A DNA stretch of 64,000 nucleotides from the NCBI RefSeq assembly GCF_023343835.1, contig NC_064437.1, positions 29,053,001-29,117,000 on the forward strand, in the 5' to 3' direction. Shown one piece after another: positions 15,401 to 30,400 of this stretch. Source of the DNA: Lagopus muta. Lineage: Eukaryota > Chordata > Aves > Galliformes > Phasianidae. Positions within the stretch are counted from its first letter, which is position 1; every line of letters begins with the position of its first letter. A program made the position numbers and the translations under genes. The notes below the pieces were generated by a model. That model did not search any database, was not told the origin of the DNA, and saw only the letters and a program-made list of their open reading frames with translations.

Positions 15401-18400
15401 TCTCCCTTCTGTGAAATACTTGACCATTTTAATGGTGAACGAGGTGATCTTCTTGCAAGATTTTCAGCATATCAAAATAAGATCACGGAAGTAGGACACT
15501 CATTTTCTAGTGAAGTTACAGCTTCATAAGATGGTGTGTTTTTCTAGTATCCAGTTCTCTTCTGATCTGTGATCTGTCTTCTGTTACTGTATAACTTAAT
15601 CTTAATTGTGGCTTGATTTGCCTTATGAGTGTTCCAGGTTTAGTGTGTTTTAAAAAAATAAAAATAAAAAAAATGTTGATGCATGGCTGAACGTAGTCAT
15701 CTAAACTGTATCTTAGGTGTACTTCTAGCTTGGAGAAAAGAAGGTTCTGAGAAGACTTTATTGTGTGCTTTCAATACTTAAAGGGATCTGTTAAGCAGGA
15801 GGGAGACCAGCTTTTTACATGGCCTAGTGATAGGAAAAAGGCTGGGGATGGCTTTTAAACTAAGACAGAGGAAATTTAGGTTAGACATTAGGCAGAAATT
15901 CTTTACTCGAAGAGTGGTGAGGCACTGGAAAAGGTTGCCCAGAGAAATTATGGATGCCCCATCCCTGAGGGCATTTAAGCCCAGGTTGAATCAGGGCCCT
16001 GAGCAATCTGATCTAGTGGAAGGCAGCCTTGCCCGAAGAAGAGGGTTGGAACAAGATGATCTCTATGGTCTCTTCCAATCCAAGATATTCTGTGATTCTA
16101 TGTATTGTAGTTTTGAAAAAATAAAATTTTTTCAGTGTTATTTTTTAGTTTCAGCATCTTCAGTGATGTACTAAATGAAATGTTGAGAAACATTCTCAAC
16201 CTTCTCAACCAGAGAAACCTTCTCTGACTATTACTAAATATAACTAAAATCAAGGTGCCATATTTAAAGAAAAAAAAAAAAAAAGAAAAAAAAAACCCAA
16301 ACGTATCTATATCTAATTATGAGCTTTGATGAAAGGTGACAGAAGAAGTTCGTGCAACAGTTGAAGCTCGTCTGAAGGAGTCTTCAGAGTATCAAGCACA
16401 GCTGGAAAAGAAGTTGATGGAGTCAGAAAAAGAAAAGCAGGAACTTCAAGAGGAAAAGCGTAAAGCAGTGGAGAATATGGAACAACAGGTACACATCAAA
16501 TACCACCTCTCTTAGGCTCTCTTGCACTGTCATCAAGAATGAGTTTTTACTTGATTCCCTCCTTCTGTAGGAGCAGTGCATTGTAGTAGTGCCCCAAACT
16601 AAATCTCCTAGGATATACTGAAGTCTAACTAAATCTGAGAGGTTTCCAAACATGAAGTTTATCACTTCACTGGGATAGTGACAGCTTTAAATGGACTACC
16701 ATCCTCTTGAACTCTAAGCACTAGTTACAGTAAAATGTGAGCAAGCCTTTGAGAAAGGTTTTGTGTAATCTGTTTTGGAACATGAACCAAAGCAGTACCT
16801 GTAGGATGCATGTATCCTAAAACTAGAGTAACCTTTGTCTCTATTTGTATCTTATTTGGGCTCTAACTGGGCTGGAAAGAAACATCGTGAATGCAGTTAG
16901 TACTGCATTGAAACCAGACTCTGGAAGAACAGTATTATTTTTTACATAAGAAAGAACTTTGAATGTTTGTAAGACAAAGATGAGGGAGTGTTTCTTTTTA
17001 TGTTTTAACTGTTATAGAATAATTGTGCTTCAGCTTTAATTTATTCACAACTGCCTACAGTCAAAGCTGCATTCAATACTTAGTTAAATACTTTGTCAGT
17101 TAGTCTTTAAATTTTTATTTGATTTTTTGTTTGTGTTTGATTTCTTTTTTTTTTTTTTTTTTTTTTTTTTTCTTCCCTCATTCGTCACTGTAGCTATCAG
17201 AACTAAAGAAGAGCCTGTCAGCTTTGCAATCAGAAGTTCAGGAGGCCCTTCAGAGAGCCAGCACAGCTCTAAGTAATGAACAGCAAGCCAGACGTGACTG
17301 TCAGGAACAAGTATGTTTGTTGTATTTGCCTGTTTTAGCCAAAGGTAGTAAAATTAATGTTAGTTTTTCATTGTTTTTCTCTTGAACTCAGGGCATTTTT
17401 CAAGGTTATCCTGCCAATTGTAATAGAGAAAATGAAAACAACTGTAAGAGCATTTTATCTGTTTTATGAATCTGCCTTCTTAATGCATCACTGTTTTACA
17501 TTATCAAACGTTTGTAAATTAAACTGACTTTGAGATAAAGTGATGCTGCAAGCACAGTTTTTGTCATTAAAAAAAGCAATGAATTCCAAGGTTTGCTTCA
17601 TTATGTAAAAAATATATTAGCAGCATGTGATAAGGTTAGCTGTTGTTTAATCCAGCCCCAACATTTATTAGACAGTCTTCCTTTTTTTTTTTTTTTTTTT
17701 TTAACCTAATGTTACAACTGCAGGCTGTCCTTAGCTTTTTACCCTCATGTACTATATATCTTTCCCATTCACATGCAGAAATAATTGGCAGATGTTTTTA
17801 TAAAAATTTCCATGTCTCATCTGTGCAATCTACAGCAAGAGCATTGACTGTAGATTATCTACAAAAAGTGTTTCTTCCACCGACCCTCTCAAAAGAAATG
17901 ATTACGCTTTCTAACTTTTTAAAAAGAATAATTTCTTCAATTAATTTCAATAATTTCTAAAAGTATCAATATCTTCTACACTTAGGAATGATGAAAGGTT
18001 TTGGTCAGTGGTTTTGTTTTTGATCAGCATTCACTAATTTTGTCCAGCATTTGAGAATCTCCAGGTAGTATCAAGCACAACATAAAAGGTAACAGAATCT
18101 GTAATTGTTTTCTTCAGGCAAAAATGGCTTCTGAAGCTCAGAATAAATATGAACGGGAATTAATGCTTCATGCTGCTGATGTTGAGGCATTACAGGCTAT
18201 TAAAGAACAAGTTGCCAAGAATACAGCAGTAAAGCAGCAGCTTGAGGAAGCTGCACAGAAAGCTGAGTCTACGTTGCTAGAATGCAAAGCCTCCTGGGAA
18301 GAGAGGGAAAGAATGATGAAGGTATGATTGTTTTTATGGTTGCAGTAGGTGTTATCAGTTGCTAGTCTACATGAACTTTAAATTACTGAATAATTTTGTT

Positions 18401-21400
18401 GTAGGATGAAGCTTCAACACTTGCATCCCGCTGTGAAGATTTGGAAAAACAAAATCGATTATTACATGAGCAACTGGAAAGTCTGAGTGACAAGATGGTG
18501 ACCTCTATGAAAGAAGCTATGCCAGCTGCATTAAATGTTTCTCTCAATGAGGAAGGGAAATCTCAGGAACAAATTTTAGAAATTCTTAGGTAAATTCAGC
18601 TCTGAGCTCCTTCTGTTGGTGGTTTTCATTCAATTTCCCAAATAAATAGTTCAGTCTTACTTCATATTTGGGAGACAATGTATAAAACTTAAATATGTTT
18701 TTAGTAGGTAGGAGATGATTGTCCTATATCAGTAAATAGTAAAGAGAATTTCTTTCTACTCCTAGAAAAACAGCAAAGTCAGTTTTGACAGGAAGCTAAG
18801 GTAGATTTTACAATGTGTGACTGGCAGGAAAGTTTCATAGAGATTTTCTTTTTTTTTCTTTTTTTTTTTTTTGTAAATCTAAATTTTTCTATGGTTTTTG
18901 TCTCAAATTTTCATCTTTATGGATCAATTTCTATACTCCTTTAGATAGAGGATGCTTCTATTTAAAATGCCTTGCTTCATGTTTTCATTGACATGATGCC
19001 TTGTTTGTCTTGCGCAGATTTATACGTCGAGAAAAGGAGATTGCAGAAACTAGATTTGAGGTGGCCCAGGTGGAAAGTTTGCGTTTTCGTCAGAGAGTGG
19101 AGCATCTGGAAAGAGAACTCCAGGAAGTGCAAGACAGTCTCAATGCAGAGAGAGAGAAGGTGCAGGTATGGTTCAATATTAATGTTTATGATGTCAGGAA
19201 GTAGAGGGTTGCTCTCTGTGTTCTGCTTTCTCTCATTGCTGCTTGTGCTCAAGAATTTTGGAAGAATCAGAACCTTCTGTATTGAGGTTGGTATCTAGCC
19301 AAATGGAGAGTCTTGTCCTGGATCCTGAAAAGCACTGGCAATACCAAAAGCACGTAAATGGGGAAAATAAAGATCCTTTATCTGTTTTTTTTCCCAAACT
19401 CTTTTTTTCTTCAGTGATATTTACTTGTTTTGAATGTCTGTGTGAGATAATGAATTTCCACAGTAGTTACATAAGTTAGCATTATGCCTAGTCTCAGTCA
19501 GTATGGATATGTGTACAAGCAAAACAAATGAGTTAAATATTTTTAAAAGGTAACAGCAAAAACCATTGCGCAACATGAAGAATTAATGAAGAAGACAGAA
19601 ACCATGAATGTACTTATAGAAACCAACAAGATGCTAAGAGAAGAGAAAGAGAGGCTAGAACAGGAGCTGCAGCAAATGCAAGCAAAGGTTAGTACTGGTC
19701 TCACGTATGTTTGCAGGCATTCAACTTGGTGAGTTAACATATGGATATACTGTTAATTACTTAAATTGTGAGTATTCTTTTACATCAAACTCGTATGAGG
19801 AGATGTTCCATTTTGGATTTAAGGTGACATTGTTCTTAGAATATTGCAGAGTCACAAGTTCAGTTTTCTTTACTGAAAATCAGCATTTATCACTGATGTT
19901 GTAACAAGGATATTATCAGCAGATAATGGCACAAAAATACATGCAAAGTAGGCCACAATTTTATTGAGAATGTAAAAACAAAATGTATAGATATCTCTTC
20001 CCAGTTCTACCTACGCATTGCTTTAATAGAATCCAGTGTGGTTTTGCTTGACTTCTAATACACAGTAATTCATTTCTTACAGCGAAGGACAAAGTAATGG
20101 TTTTGAGATTGTGAAGCTATAACTATAGTTGTTTTTCCTGTAGGATCATAGCCTACTCTTGCTTTCTGTTACTTTTCCTGCCTCCAGCTGGCTACTGAGA
20201 GGCAGAGTTGGGGAAAAAAAAGCTTTATCATGACTTTCTTGGGGATGTTTTGTTTTTTTTCTACAGTCTTTTTGCTGTCTCTGTCTTTCTTATAGTCATT
20301 AAACAAAGCCTACCATATTCCATTTTCTTGAGTCTCATTCAGTTTAATCTCCAACTTTGATTTTCAGGTACGCAAGCTTGAGGCAGACATTCTACCTCTA
20401 CAGGAGTCTAATGCTGAACTGAGTGAGAAGAGTGGAATGTTGCAGGCAGAGAAAAAGCTTTTGGAAGAAGATGTCAAACGCTGGAAAACCCGAACACAGG
20501 TGGGAAATGTACATTTTAAGAAGTGTTTTGGAAGGGAAAGAAGAGGAAAAAAGTTCCAAAACATTTTTTAAAACAAAAAAAACCACACAAAACTATGTAA
20601 TTTAAGTGACAGAAAAAAAGGAAATGTATTTAAATTTAAATCTGCATAAGCAATGTTTTATAGGTAGGCTGCTCTAATTCATAGGCAGACTAAATCAAAA
20701 CACAGAATGACAGAATCATAGGGTTTGGAAGGGATCATCGAGTCCAGCTGCCCCAGCAAAAGCAGGTTTGCTGCAGTAGGTTTTACAGGAAACCATCCAG
20801 GAAGGTCTTTAATGTCTCCAGAGAAGGAGTCTCCACAACCTCTCTGGGAGGACTCTTCCTATGTTCCAGTTTGTGCCCATTGCCCCTTGTTCTGTTGCTG
20901 TGCACCGCTTAAAAGTGCCTGGCTTCATCTACTTGACTCCCACATTTTAGGTATTTTTAAATAGTGATCCCTTCTCCAGGTTGGCAGTCTGAGGTCTCTC
21001 AGCCTTTACTTGTATGGGCGATACTCCAAGCCCCTCCTCGTCTATGTGACCCCCCACTTGACTCTCTAGAAGTTCCTTGTCTGTTTCAAACCCTTAGTTT
21101 TAAAGTCCGGAGCTGGATGCAGTCCTCCAGATGTAGCTTCACCAGGACAGAGTAGAGGGAGAGGGATAGCCTTCTTGACTGTGAGAGCACACTGCTGTCT
21201 CATCGCCAGCCTGTTATCAACCAGGACATCCAGGTCCTTCTCTGCAGAGCTCACAAAACAGTAACTTGTTTAAAAAGATACCCTGAATGTGTCTGTTTAA
21301 TCATCTTGTGAAAACGCAGACTGTTTTGTCAACCTTTCAGCATTTGTTGAGTCAGCAGAAGGACACGGATCTTGAAGAATATCGGAAGCTACTTTCAGAA

Positions 21401-24400
21401 AAAGAGGCAAATACCAAGCGTATACAGCAAATGAGTGAAGAAACAGGCAGGCTTAAAGCTGAAATTGCCAGGTATTGTAAAAGTCAATCAGTAAAACATC
21501 TGATGCAAAGCTTAATGTTTATAATAAAATTGCATATGGAAATGTAACTTCTTCACTATTTCCATGTAATTATTAAACTTTTGGTGTTATTGATGTAGCC
21601 TGATAACATACAAATAAAATAAGAATTGTTTTGGAAGATGTCTCATAGCTAAAGAAGCTCTAAAAAGCATTAAACATTTGTACTGTAAAATCCTAGAGAA
21701 TACGATTTACAGTGGATGGTGCCTACAGTATTGCATAAATGAGTGATATTGCAGTATATTATTTCAGACTTCTCACTTGCATCTCCTTTTTCTTTCTTGC
21801 TATTTAGAACTAATGCATCCTTGACTACAAGCCAGAATCTTCTTCAGAACTTGAAGGATGAAGTAGCCAAAATAAGAGCAGAGAAGGAAACTTTGCAGAA
21901 AGAACTAGATGTTAAGGTGGCTGATATACAGGAAAAAGTGAAAACTATAACACAGGTCAAGAAAATTGGGCGCAGATACAAGACTCAGTATGAGGAGCTG
22001 AAAGCACAGCATGATAAGGTAGATATGATTTTGTTTGCAAAGAAATTCAGTTGTGTGTTTTCATGTAAAGGTCATTAGCTGGATTATACATTCCCTTTGC
22101 TGTGACATGAGCACTTACTTGCAAAGGGAAAAGCAGAAAATTACATAGTTATGCTAACTCAGAAAATGAGTTCTATATCATTTAATACTTTGCTATGTTG
22201 TTAACACAACACTGGAGTTCATTAGAATGCCTGTGTTCTACCCAGAACTTTTAAAATTATTGCTCTGCATGCAACTGCAACTTGTGAAAGTGAATGTGTT
22301 CTAACTGGACAGCATCATTCAGCCTGATACCACTTGACATATTTCAGATGGTTGCCGAAGCAGCAACTCAGTCTTTAGTAGAGCAACAAGAAGAACAAGT
22401 TTCTGTCCAGGAAGTACAAGAACTGAAAGACTCTCTCAGTCAATCTGAAGTGAAGACAAAGACTTTGGAGAATCAGGTTGAAAATTTACAAAAGGTAAGA
22501 ACAGAGCAAGCAATTTCAGAGGAATTTTTCTGGAGTCTCAAATAAATAACTGTGATGACCATGATGGTGGTGGTCTGTGTGCATTTGCACATAGATGTGT
22601 GTACACACAGAAACATAGTTTTCTGAAATAGCTCATTGTGGCCAATCTTTCTATAGACTATAACAGAAAAGGAAACTGAAGCTAGAAATCTTCAGGATCA
22701 GGTATCACAGCTACAGTCAGAGCTTGCTCGTTTTCGTCAAGATCTGCAAGAGAAGACTACACAGGAGGAGCAGCTTAGGCAACAAATCTCTGAGAAGGAA
22801 GAGAAAACTAGGAAAACCTTTCTCGCAGCCAAGCAGAAAATTGCGCAATTAGCTGGTATTATTAATTTTTTTTCCTGTTCTTAAGGTGTCTTCTGTTTGG
22901 ATTTTTGAGTATTCCTCTGGGGAAGTATTCAGACAGTATTCTTAACGGTATTTTCTACATTAGATGTCTTAAAATCATTCTAAGATTTAGAAAATTTAGT
23001 TCCTTAAGGAGATGGTGCAGGTACATAACTACTGTACATCTGGGGGATCAAAATTTTGTCTAATTTTGGCCAACCAATTTTTTTATGGTCTTGTTGATTA
23101 CAGCAGATTGACTCTCCTAAAGACTTCAGTAATTCTCCCCTTGCCTCCTCAGAATGTAAGGGTGCAAAATATGCCACTTCTTCTTCTATTTTAAATAGAT
23201 ATTGAGAGGAATGATGGTGCAAGTACTTGCTGAAAATATCTTGTCCTCCTATGACTGCTTATTTATTTATTGGATATATTTTTATATTCAATTTTTTTAT
23301 TTAATTGCAATTAAATGAATGATATGCAGAAGTTAAAATTGTCTTGAAGAACTCCTAAAGCTTAACATATTTAGGATTTCAAAATTATTCAGTCATCTTA
23401 TAAAATCAGATGGGCATTCAGCATGCAGAGACCTAGTATGCAGTTTTACAGTAGCAAAACTGGATCCTTTCTATTAAATTAGGTACAAAAGAACAGCTAA
23501 CTAAAGAAAATGAAGAGTGGAAGCAGAAGAGCAATTCATTAGAAGAGCAGAAGACTGAACTGGAAGTACGGATGAGTGCACTCAAGTCACAGTATGAAGG
23601 TCGAATCTGCCGCCTGGAAAGAGAGCTTAGAGAGCAGCAAGAGCGACACCATGAGCAGCGAGATGAGCCGGCAGAATCTACAAATAAGGTACAGAATATG
23701 TTTATATGGCTGCATGAGAACAGGTTAGCCTTTTTTATGTGTCTCGTACTGAACTACAGTAGCTTTCAGCCCTAGCTCTGTTGTACAGTTTGGCTTGTTT
23801 TTTTAATGTATTCGTATGGGAGAACTTTAGGTGAAGGCTGGTTTATCTAATACTAAACAGTAGATGAAAATTCTTCTTATAAATAAATAGCAGTGAACCT
23901 AGCAAATAGCACTACTCAAGTTCCATTAGCCCCAGACTAGTGGTTTTGGAGATATGCAGGCTCGCTTTAGTAAGGATTCAGAACTTAATTTAAAACTTGT
24001 TTCTTGCCAGTGTCATAATACCCAATGCTGGCAAGCATGCAGTTATCTTGATCACAGTGAATTAGCTGATAAATTGTTTTCACTATGCTTTTGATTTTTA
24101 TATTTTCATACACATGTTCAGCTATTTTTGGCAGTGTTTTATATTTCAACAGCTTCAAAAAATATCTGAAAAGTCTTGAGAAATTACTGAATTAGTTTAC
24201 ATACTTGGTATGACTGCTGTGATTTTTTTGAGAGAACTTTTGATTAATCATGGAGTCTGATTAGGCACACTAACAAAGATGTTCTTAAAAACAATTGTTA
24301 ATGAAAAGATTTGTCTGCTGAAGTATTCTACCTAGTTGCTTGCTCTGTTTTGTATTTATATGTCACAATGCTTTTGTTTCCTACTTCATAGGTTCCAGAG

Positions 24401-27400
24401 CAGCAGAGGCAAATTTCACTCAAGTCTACTCCAGCTTCAGGTGAAAGAGGAATGTGAGTTATAGGGCTTGGGGTTTTCTGCAGAGTTTCTGCTGTTTTTA
24501 TCTTCATTTGTGTTTTTTTTTGTTTGTTTGTTTTTTTGTTTTTCAGAAAACAATTGGCTTTTTCCAAGTTTTCTTAAGCAGCTGTAAAATACTGATTGGC
24601 ATATGTTCTTCCTATTTTCTTAGACCCATTTAATCATTAATCAATAAAGCTTTCCAGATTTGTCATATAACTGCTAGGAACAAGATACTTGCAAAACACT
24701 AAGTCTGGAAATTCTTCAAAAATACTTGAACATTCATAATGTTGTTCAGTTTTGGTTATTACCTTTAACCTATTTGTAACAGTGGAGGGTGAGATGGGGA
24801 AAGTTTCTTGTGCAAGGAGCTCAGATATGAGAAATGGACTAAGTTGATGGTAACTAGCAGATAAAATTGTCGAATGGAACAGCAGCCAAGCTCCAAAATG
24901 CATAATATTATCATTTTACTAAGTTTAGTGAACTGAATCTCTTTTAATTTTATTATATCATACATTTAAACTAAGACTCTGATCTTCAAAAACACCTTGT
25001 AAATTTGACTGATCCTCATGTCAGTCAAGAAATTATATTGTTCTGTATTTAGTGAACCAATTAGCTTTAATATAAACTGCATTACTCACCTTAACAAAAA
25101 TACCAGTGCAGCTAACATTATTAACTGTGCTTGTCCTTTTGATCTGCTTACAGATTGCTCACAGATTGTTAGTAGATTACCCTTGAAGAAATCTGTCAGT
25201 CCTCTAAGCTGGACAGAATGTTACTGATGGAATTGTTGGCCTGTTTGTTTGTTTTTTCCTTTATTTATCATTAAAAATTAAGCAAATTTTGGAATACAAA
25301 TTGTTATGTCCTTGTCAGGTTTTCAAAATCTTCAAAAATGAATATTTCAGAATATGATAATATATTTAAATTCAATATTTTAAAAATTTTGCTTTCTGTG
25401 ATACCATGATGAATCCAATACTCTCTTTTTCAGTGCTAGCACTTCAGATCCACCAACAGCAAATATTAAGCCAACACCTGTTGTGTCAACTCCAAGTAAA
25501 GTGACTGCTGCTGCTATAGCTGGGAATAAATCTACTCCAAGAGCTAGTATCCGTCCAATGGTTACTCCTGCTACAGTCACTAATCCTACCACTACTCCAA
25601 CAGCCACAGTTATGCCTACAACACAAGTGGAGACTCAGGAAGGTGAGCATTTTAGTAGTACTGAGATCTACATCAGCTATAAGGTCTGTTTTTTTCCTTG
25701 AAGTCTCACTAGATGTTTGAGGTACTTTCATTGATACCGTGTCTCTTTAAATACTGCTCTCTTGTGAACACTTTTGTTGCCACACAGTTCTCAGTTCCTC
25801 ATCTGAGCACAGATAGAAGCAATGTTAACTGAATCTGAGAAACATTTCATCTGCATATTCAGGACGTTCTGATATTGAGAAATGTGAACCTCACTTGATT
25901 ATATGATGACAGTTGAATGTACTACTGTTTGCCTTTCAGCTATGCAGTCAGAAGGACCTGTGGAGCATGTTCCTGTCTTTGGAAGCACTAGTGGATCTGT
26001 GCGTTCCACCAGTCCAAATGTTCAGACATCTCTCTCTCAGCCTATCTTGACTGTTCAGCAGCAGACTCAAGCAACTGCTTTTGTGCAGCCCACTCAGCAA
26101 AGTCATCCTCAAGTCGAGCCTGCTAATCAGGAGCCATCCCCTACCATTGTAGAAGTTGTACAGAGCTCTCAAATAGAGAGGCCATCCACTTCTACAGCAG
26201 TGTTTGGCACAGGTTGGTTTCATTTTATTGGCCTACCTTCTTGAACAGTTCCTTTGAAGTAGCTCCATTGTCAAACCAGGCCTAATTTCAGCCAAGGCAT
26301 ATACTTTTTTTCTTTCCCTTATTATATTGCATGTTCTACAAAATCTCTTTGAGTGGACTTCTTTCATAAACTTTCATAAACCTTCAGAAGAGCTACCCCT
26401 GAAATTCAATTGTCAGGACATTCCTTAAATAGGGATTAAAACTCATGTGTATCTATCCATAGCAGTCTTGGGGTTTAATACATTAAACTTTTTTGCTCCT
26501 GTTTCCATAATAGATTTGAAACAAAGTTAATTTTAGGATTCATGAGTAAAATACTTAAGTTGGAATTCGAGATATAGAGAAGAACACTGAAACTACTCTG
26601 TGTAGTGCATTTACATCTGTTTGCCACACATAGTATGGAACTCAGTTTATTTCCCAAAAAACACTTTTGCAAACAGCTTTTTTGTTTTTCAGTACATATT
26701 CTGTTAGTTTTTAGGTGCACTTTTCAGAAGCAATGATGTGGTAAAAAAGTATTTTAGTGTTGTAACACTTGGAATCTTACATTGGAGTCCAGTTAGAGAA
26801 TATGGATCCAAGAACATAAGATTTGTAACCCAGCGTACTGATGTTTTCTTGTCCTAGAAGACAGCAAAACACAGTTCCAGTTCTGTTATTCAGAGCAGAA
26901 GAGTTGGTTTTACAGAGTAAAACACCGAACCTTCCAGTTTTCTGTTTTGTACATTTATAGTTCTCCTCCAAATAACTGAGAGTTTTTTCTAAGTTTCAGC
27001 TACCCCAAGTTCTTCACTGTCTAAACGTCCACGAGAGGAAGAGGAAGATAACACTGTGGAAAACTCAGACCAGATTTCAGAGGAAACAGTGGATGTACCT
27101 CTTCCAAAGAAACTGAGGAGCATACAGAGGGTTGGACCTGAGGTTTGTAAGAACATAAACATGCTGCTGGTACATTGCTGCTTTGGTTGATTTTTAATGG
27201 GAAGAGGAAGTATATTACTTCGGAGTTAAGTCAGTTAATTTTAAGCATGAATATTTAATCTATCAGAGAAGAAGCAAGTTTGGGTGTCTTAAAAAGCAGA
27301 TGTTGTCCCAGCTACAATGGCTAGCACAAATCATAGTGAACTGGAGTGTGGGTGGGGAGAGAGAGAGCCATAGCCTAGCACAGAAGAGGAAGAAGTTAAA

Positions 27401-30400
27401 ATATTTTTAGATGTGGTCTGAAAGATCATTATCTACACTGATTGTGGAAGAAAATAGCGTGCTTGAGGAGATGCCAGAAAAGGAAAAACGAAGTGCTTTT
27501 TTGAAAAACATCGAGGTGATGCACATGAAATGTTAGTTTGAGGGAACCAGGATATCCTGAGAAAATAGAGTGAGCTTGAGACTCCTCACAGCAGACAATT
27601 TATGAAAAATGTTAAGGAATACAGACACTTCATTAGCTGTGCAGGATAGGAGTGGTGCATAACATAGAAGGACAAGATTGTAATGAGATTATCACTTAAT
27701 TAGCTGAGAGGATAGGGTCTGAATAGGAAACTGAGGATTTTGTTTAGTTCTATGTAGATCTAGGAACACAGAAGAGAGTCAGGCCAGTGAACCAGAATGA
27801 GAAGATGGTATTTCAGGACAGAGAAATCAGAGGTGCTAGATAAAAACAAAACTAAGGAATAGTAGCAAAAGGAGAAAAAATGTTATCCATAATCTTTGTG
27901 GGAAGAGAAGGAATAGAAAAGAAGTCTAATATGCTAGAGAATCAAACTTGCAGGATTAACGATATGTCTTAAGAAAGGTATATGGTGTTTCAGGAGGAAG
28001 TGACAGCAGAAGAAAGCACTGATGGTGAAGTAGAAGCTCAGACATACAATCAAGACTCACAGGACTCCATTGGAGAAGTAAGTATATTTGAAAAGAAAAA
28101 AAAAATCATAGTTTCAGAAAAAAAACTTTTTCTTTTTTACTATTATGTCATACAACACTTTTGAAAGAGGGCTCTCAAATCAGATCCTACAGAATGTCAG
28201 TTGAAAACAGTTACAACCGTTTGAAGTTTAAACTTGCTATCTTTAAGAATAGATACTGATTTTTTTAATTGCACTCTACGTGCACCTATATAAGTAACAG
28301 TGAGAATGTTAATGAGTCTTTACAATTTAATATGACATTTTAGAAATCCTGGTATCTTTAGCCCCAGGGCTGTGTAGTGAAGCTGAGACATAGAGGTTAA
28401 ATGTATCACAATATAAAAACAGATGTGGAGTTTACATTTCTTCATTTACTTCTTTGCTATCTGGCTTTAGTTTTAAAGAAATATTTGACATGTCCTTGGA
28501 TCATGGTATGATAAACAAAGGAAAAGAAGTTGCTTTTGTGCTAGTTCTGTAAGATGCATGTTACAGCTGTGTTAGGAATGCTAAATATAAGTGAAAAGCA
28601 GATATTTAATCTTTGTCTTTAGAAACAAGCACAAGTCATGGTAGTTCTCTAACTTAGCATAGTCCCATCTAGAGTTGTGAAATCTATTTTCTTTAAGCAG
28701 TGGTAAGTACTATTTAGAAGACATGATAGGTGTTTACCAATAAATGCTAGCTGTGTGCTTTCTATCTTTCTATCTATGCCATGTATTCTTAAAATTTAAT
28801 ACTACTACTCAATGTAATTTAAATTCTGCTGCTAAACACCACCTATTTGCATTACAGTGACACATTACTTGGTAAATAACAGAACCTAGTTATCTAACCT
28901 GAGCCAGAAAACTTGAGTGCTATAAAATATATCCAGTAGAGTCCTAATTTAAGTTTTGTGAGAGTTTTCTCCCTGAAACATTTTATTTCTCTTGAAATAC
29001 TTTCAATACTTTCAATACTTTCTCTTGAGTACTTTCAATCATACTTGTATATTCAAAATGTTTATACTGAATCTGACATTTGTACTGAATGTGAAGAGAA
29101 CATGATGACTCTGTCCGACTGTCATGCAAATTTCATAACTTTTCATACAGACTGAAAGAACTCTAGTAAAATAGTAACTCAGATTTCATTTTTCAGAAGA
29201 GAAATTGTTATTTCTTGATCCTGGAGAGACTCCTAGTTGTTTGTATTCAGTGGCATCATAATCTCTAGCATTGTCTTGTTTTCTCCTATTTTGTTGGTTC
29301 TTAATGAAGTGATAAGCAGTGTTTCTCTTGCAAGTATCGATCTGTTTCTCATCTGATTATCTACAGTGTTGTGCACTGCCATTAACTGCAATGTCCTTAG
29401 GCTGCTCAGGGAGTTAGTGGAGTGCTGCCTCAGCTGTCAGCAGTGTTCCACACACCCGTATTCACTTACTGTGCAGGTGTTGATGATGGCTCCTTGGTTA
29501 TCTGAAATAGAAGGTTGAACATTCGGACGGCAGCTTTTTATGGCTGTGTTTTTGAATACATCCTATATGAACACAGAGCGTGTAGTGATAGTCCCCCATC
29601 CCAAATCAGAGTTGGAAGCGTAGGTCAAAATACTTGTGTTGTTCAACAGGTCTTCTGTTTTATTGAGCTTAGAAGTGAAACCAGGGAACTCCTATAAGTG
29701 CAGTGGGTGCTTTCGAGATGAGCACTTTAAAGAATACATATGCTGCATTTCATTTCCTTTTGTAATTTACTCTTATCTTCTACAGGGTGTTACACAGGGA
29801 GAGTATGCTCCCATGGAGGATAATGAAGAAACTTCTCAGTCTATCCCAATAGATCTTGGGCCTCTTCAGTCAGATCAGCAAAATACTACTTCATCTCAGG
29901 ATGGTCAGTCCAAGAGAGACGATGTCATTGTGATTGACAGTGATGATGAAGATGATGATGATGATGAAAATGAAGGCGAACAGGAAGTATGTATACTGAG
30001 GAATCAATTCTATTTAGGAATTACTTTACTTACCTTTTCTGTCTTTGATCAACTGCAAAGCTAATATTGCACAACTATTTTAATCAAAAATATCTTTTTT
30101 TTGTGTGTCTGTAAGTGTTGTCTCTGTTTCTGTTGCCTGGATGTTTAGAGTTTTAAAGACTCTTGTTAATTTCACCTGTTGTTTTGGGGTTTTTTGTTTT
30201 GTTTTTTAAGTTTTAAGTGCTTTACAGTCCAGCCATTCCTTTTCATACAGTGCTGCCTCTCTTTGTCGCCTGCCCTACTTGTCTGTCCTGTAGAGTCTAT
30301 AACTGTCCATCACGACATATTGCTTATAGTACTCTTCTCACCAAGACTCTTTTTTTCTCTCCCAAGTTTATTCTGTTTTGCCCGTGGCTGTAGATGGTAA

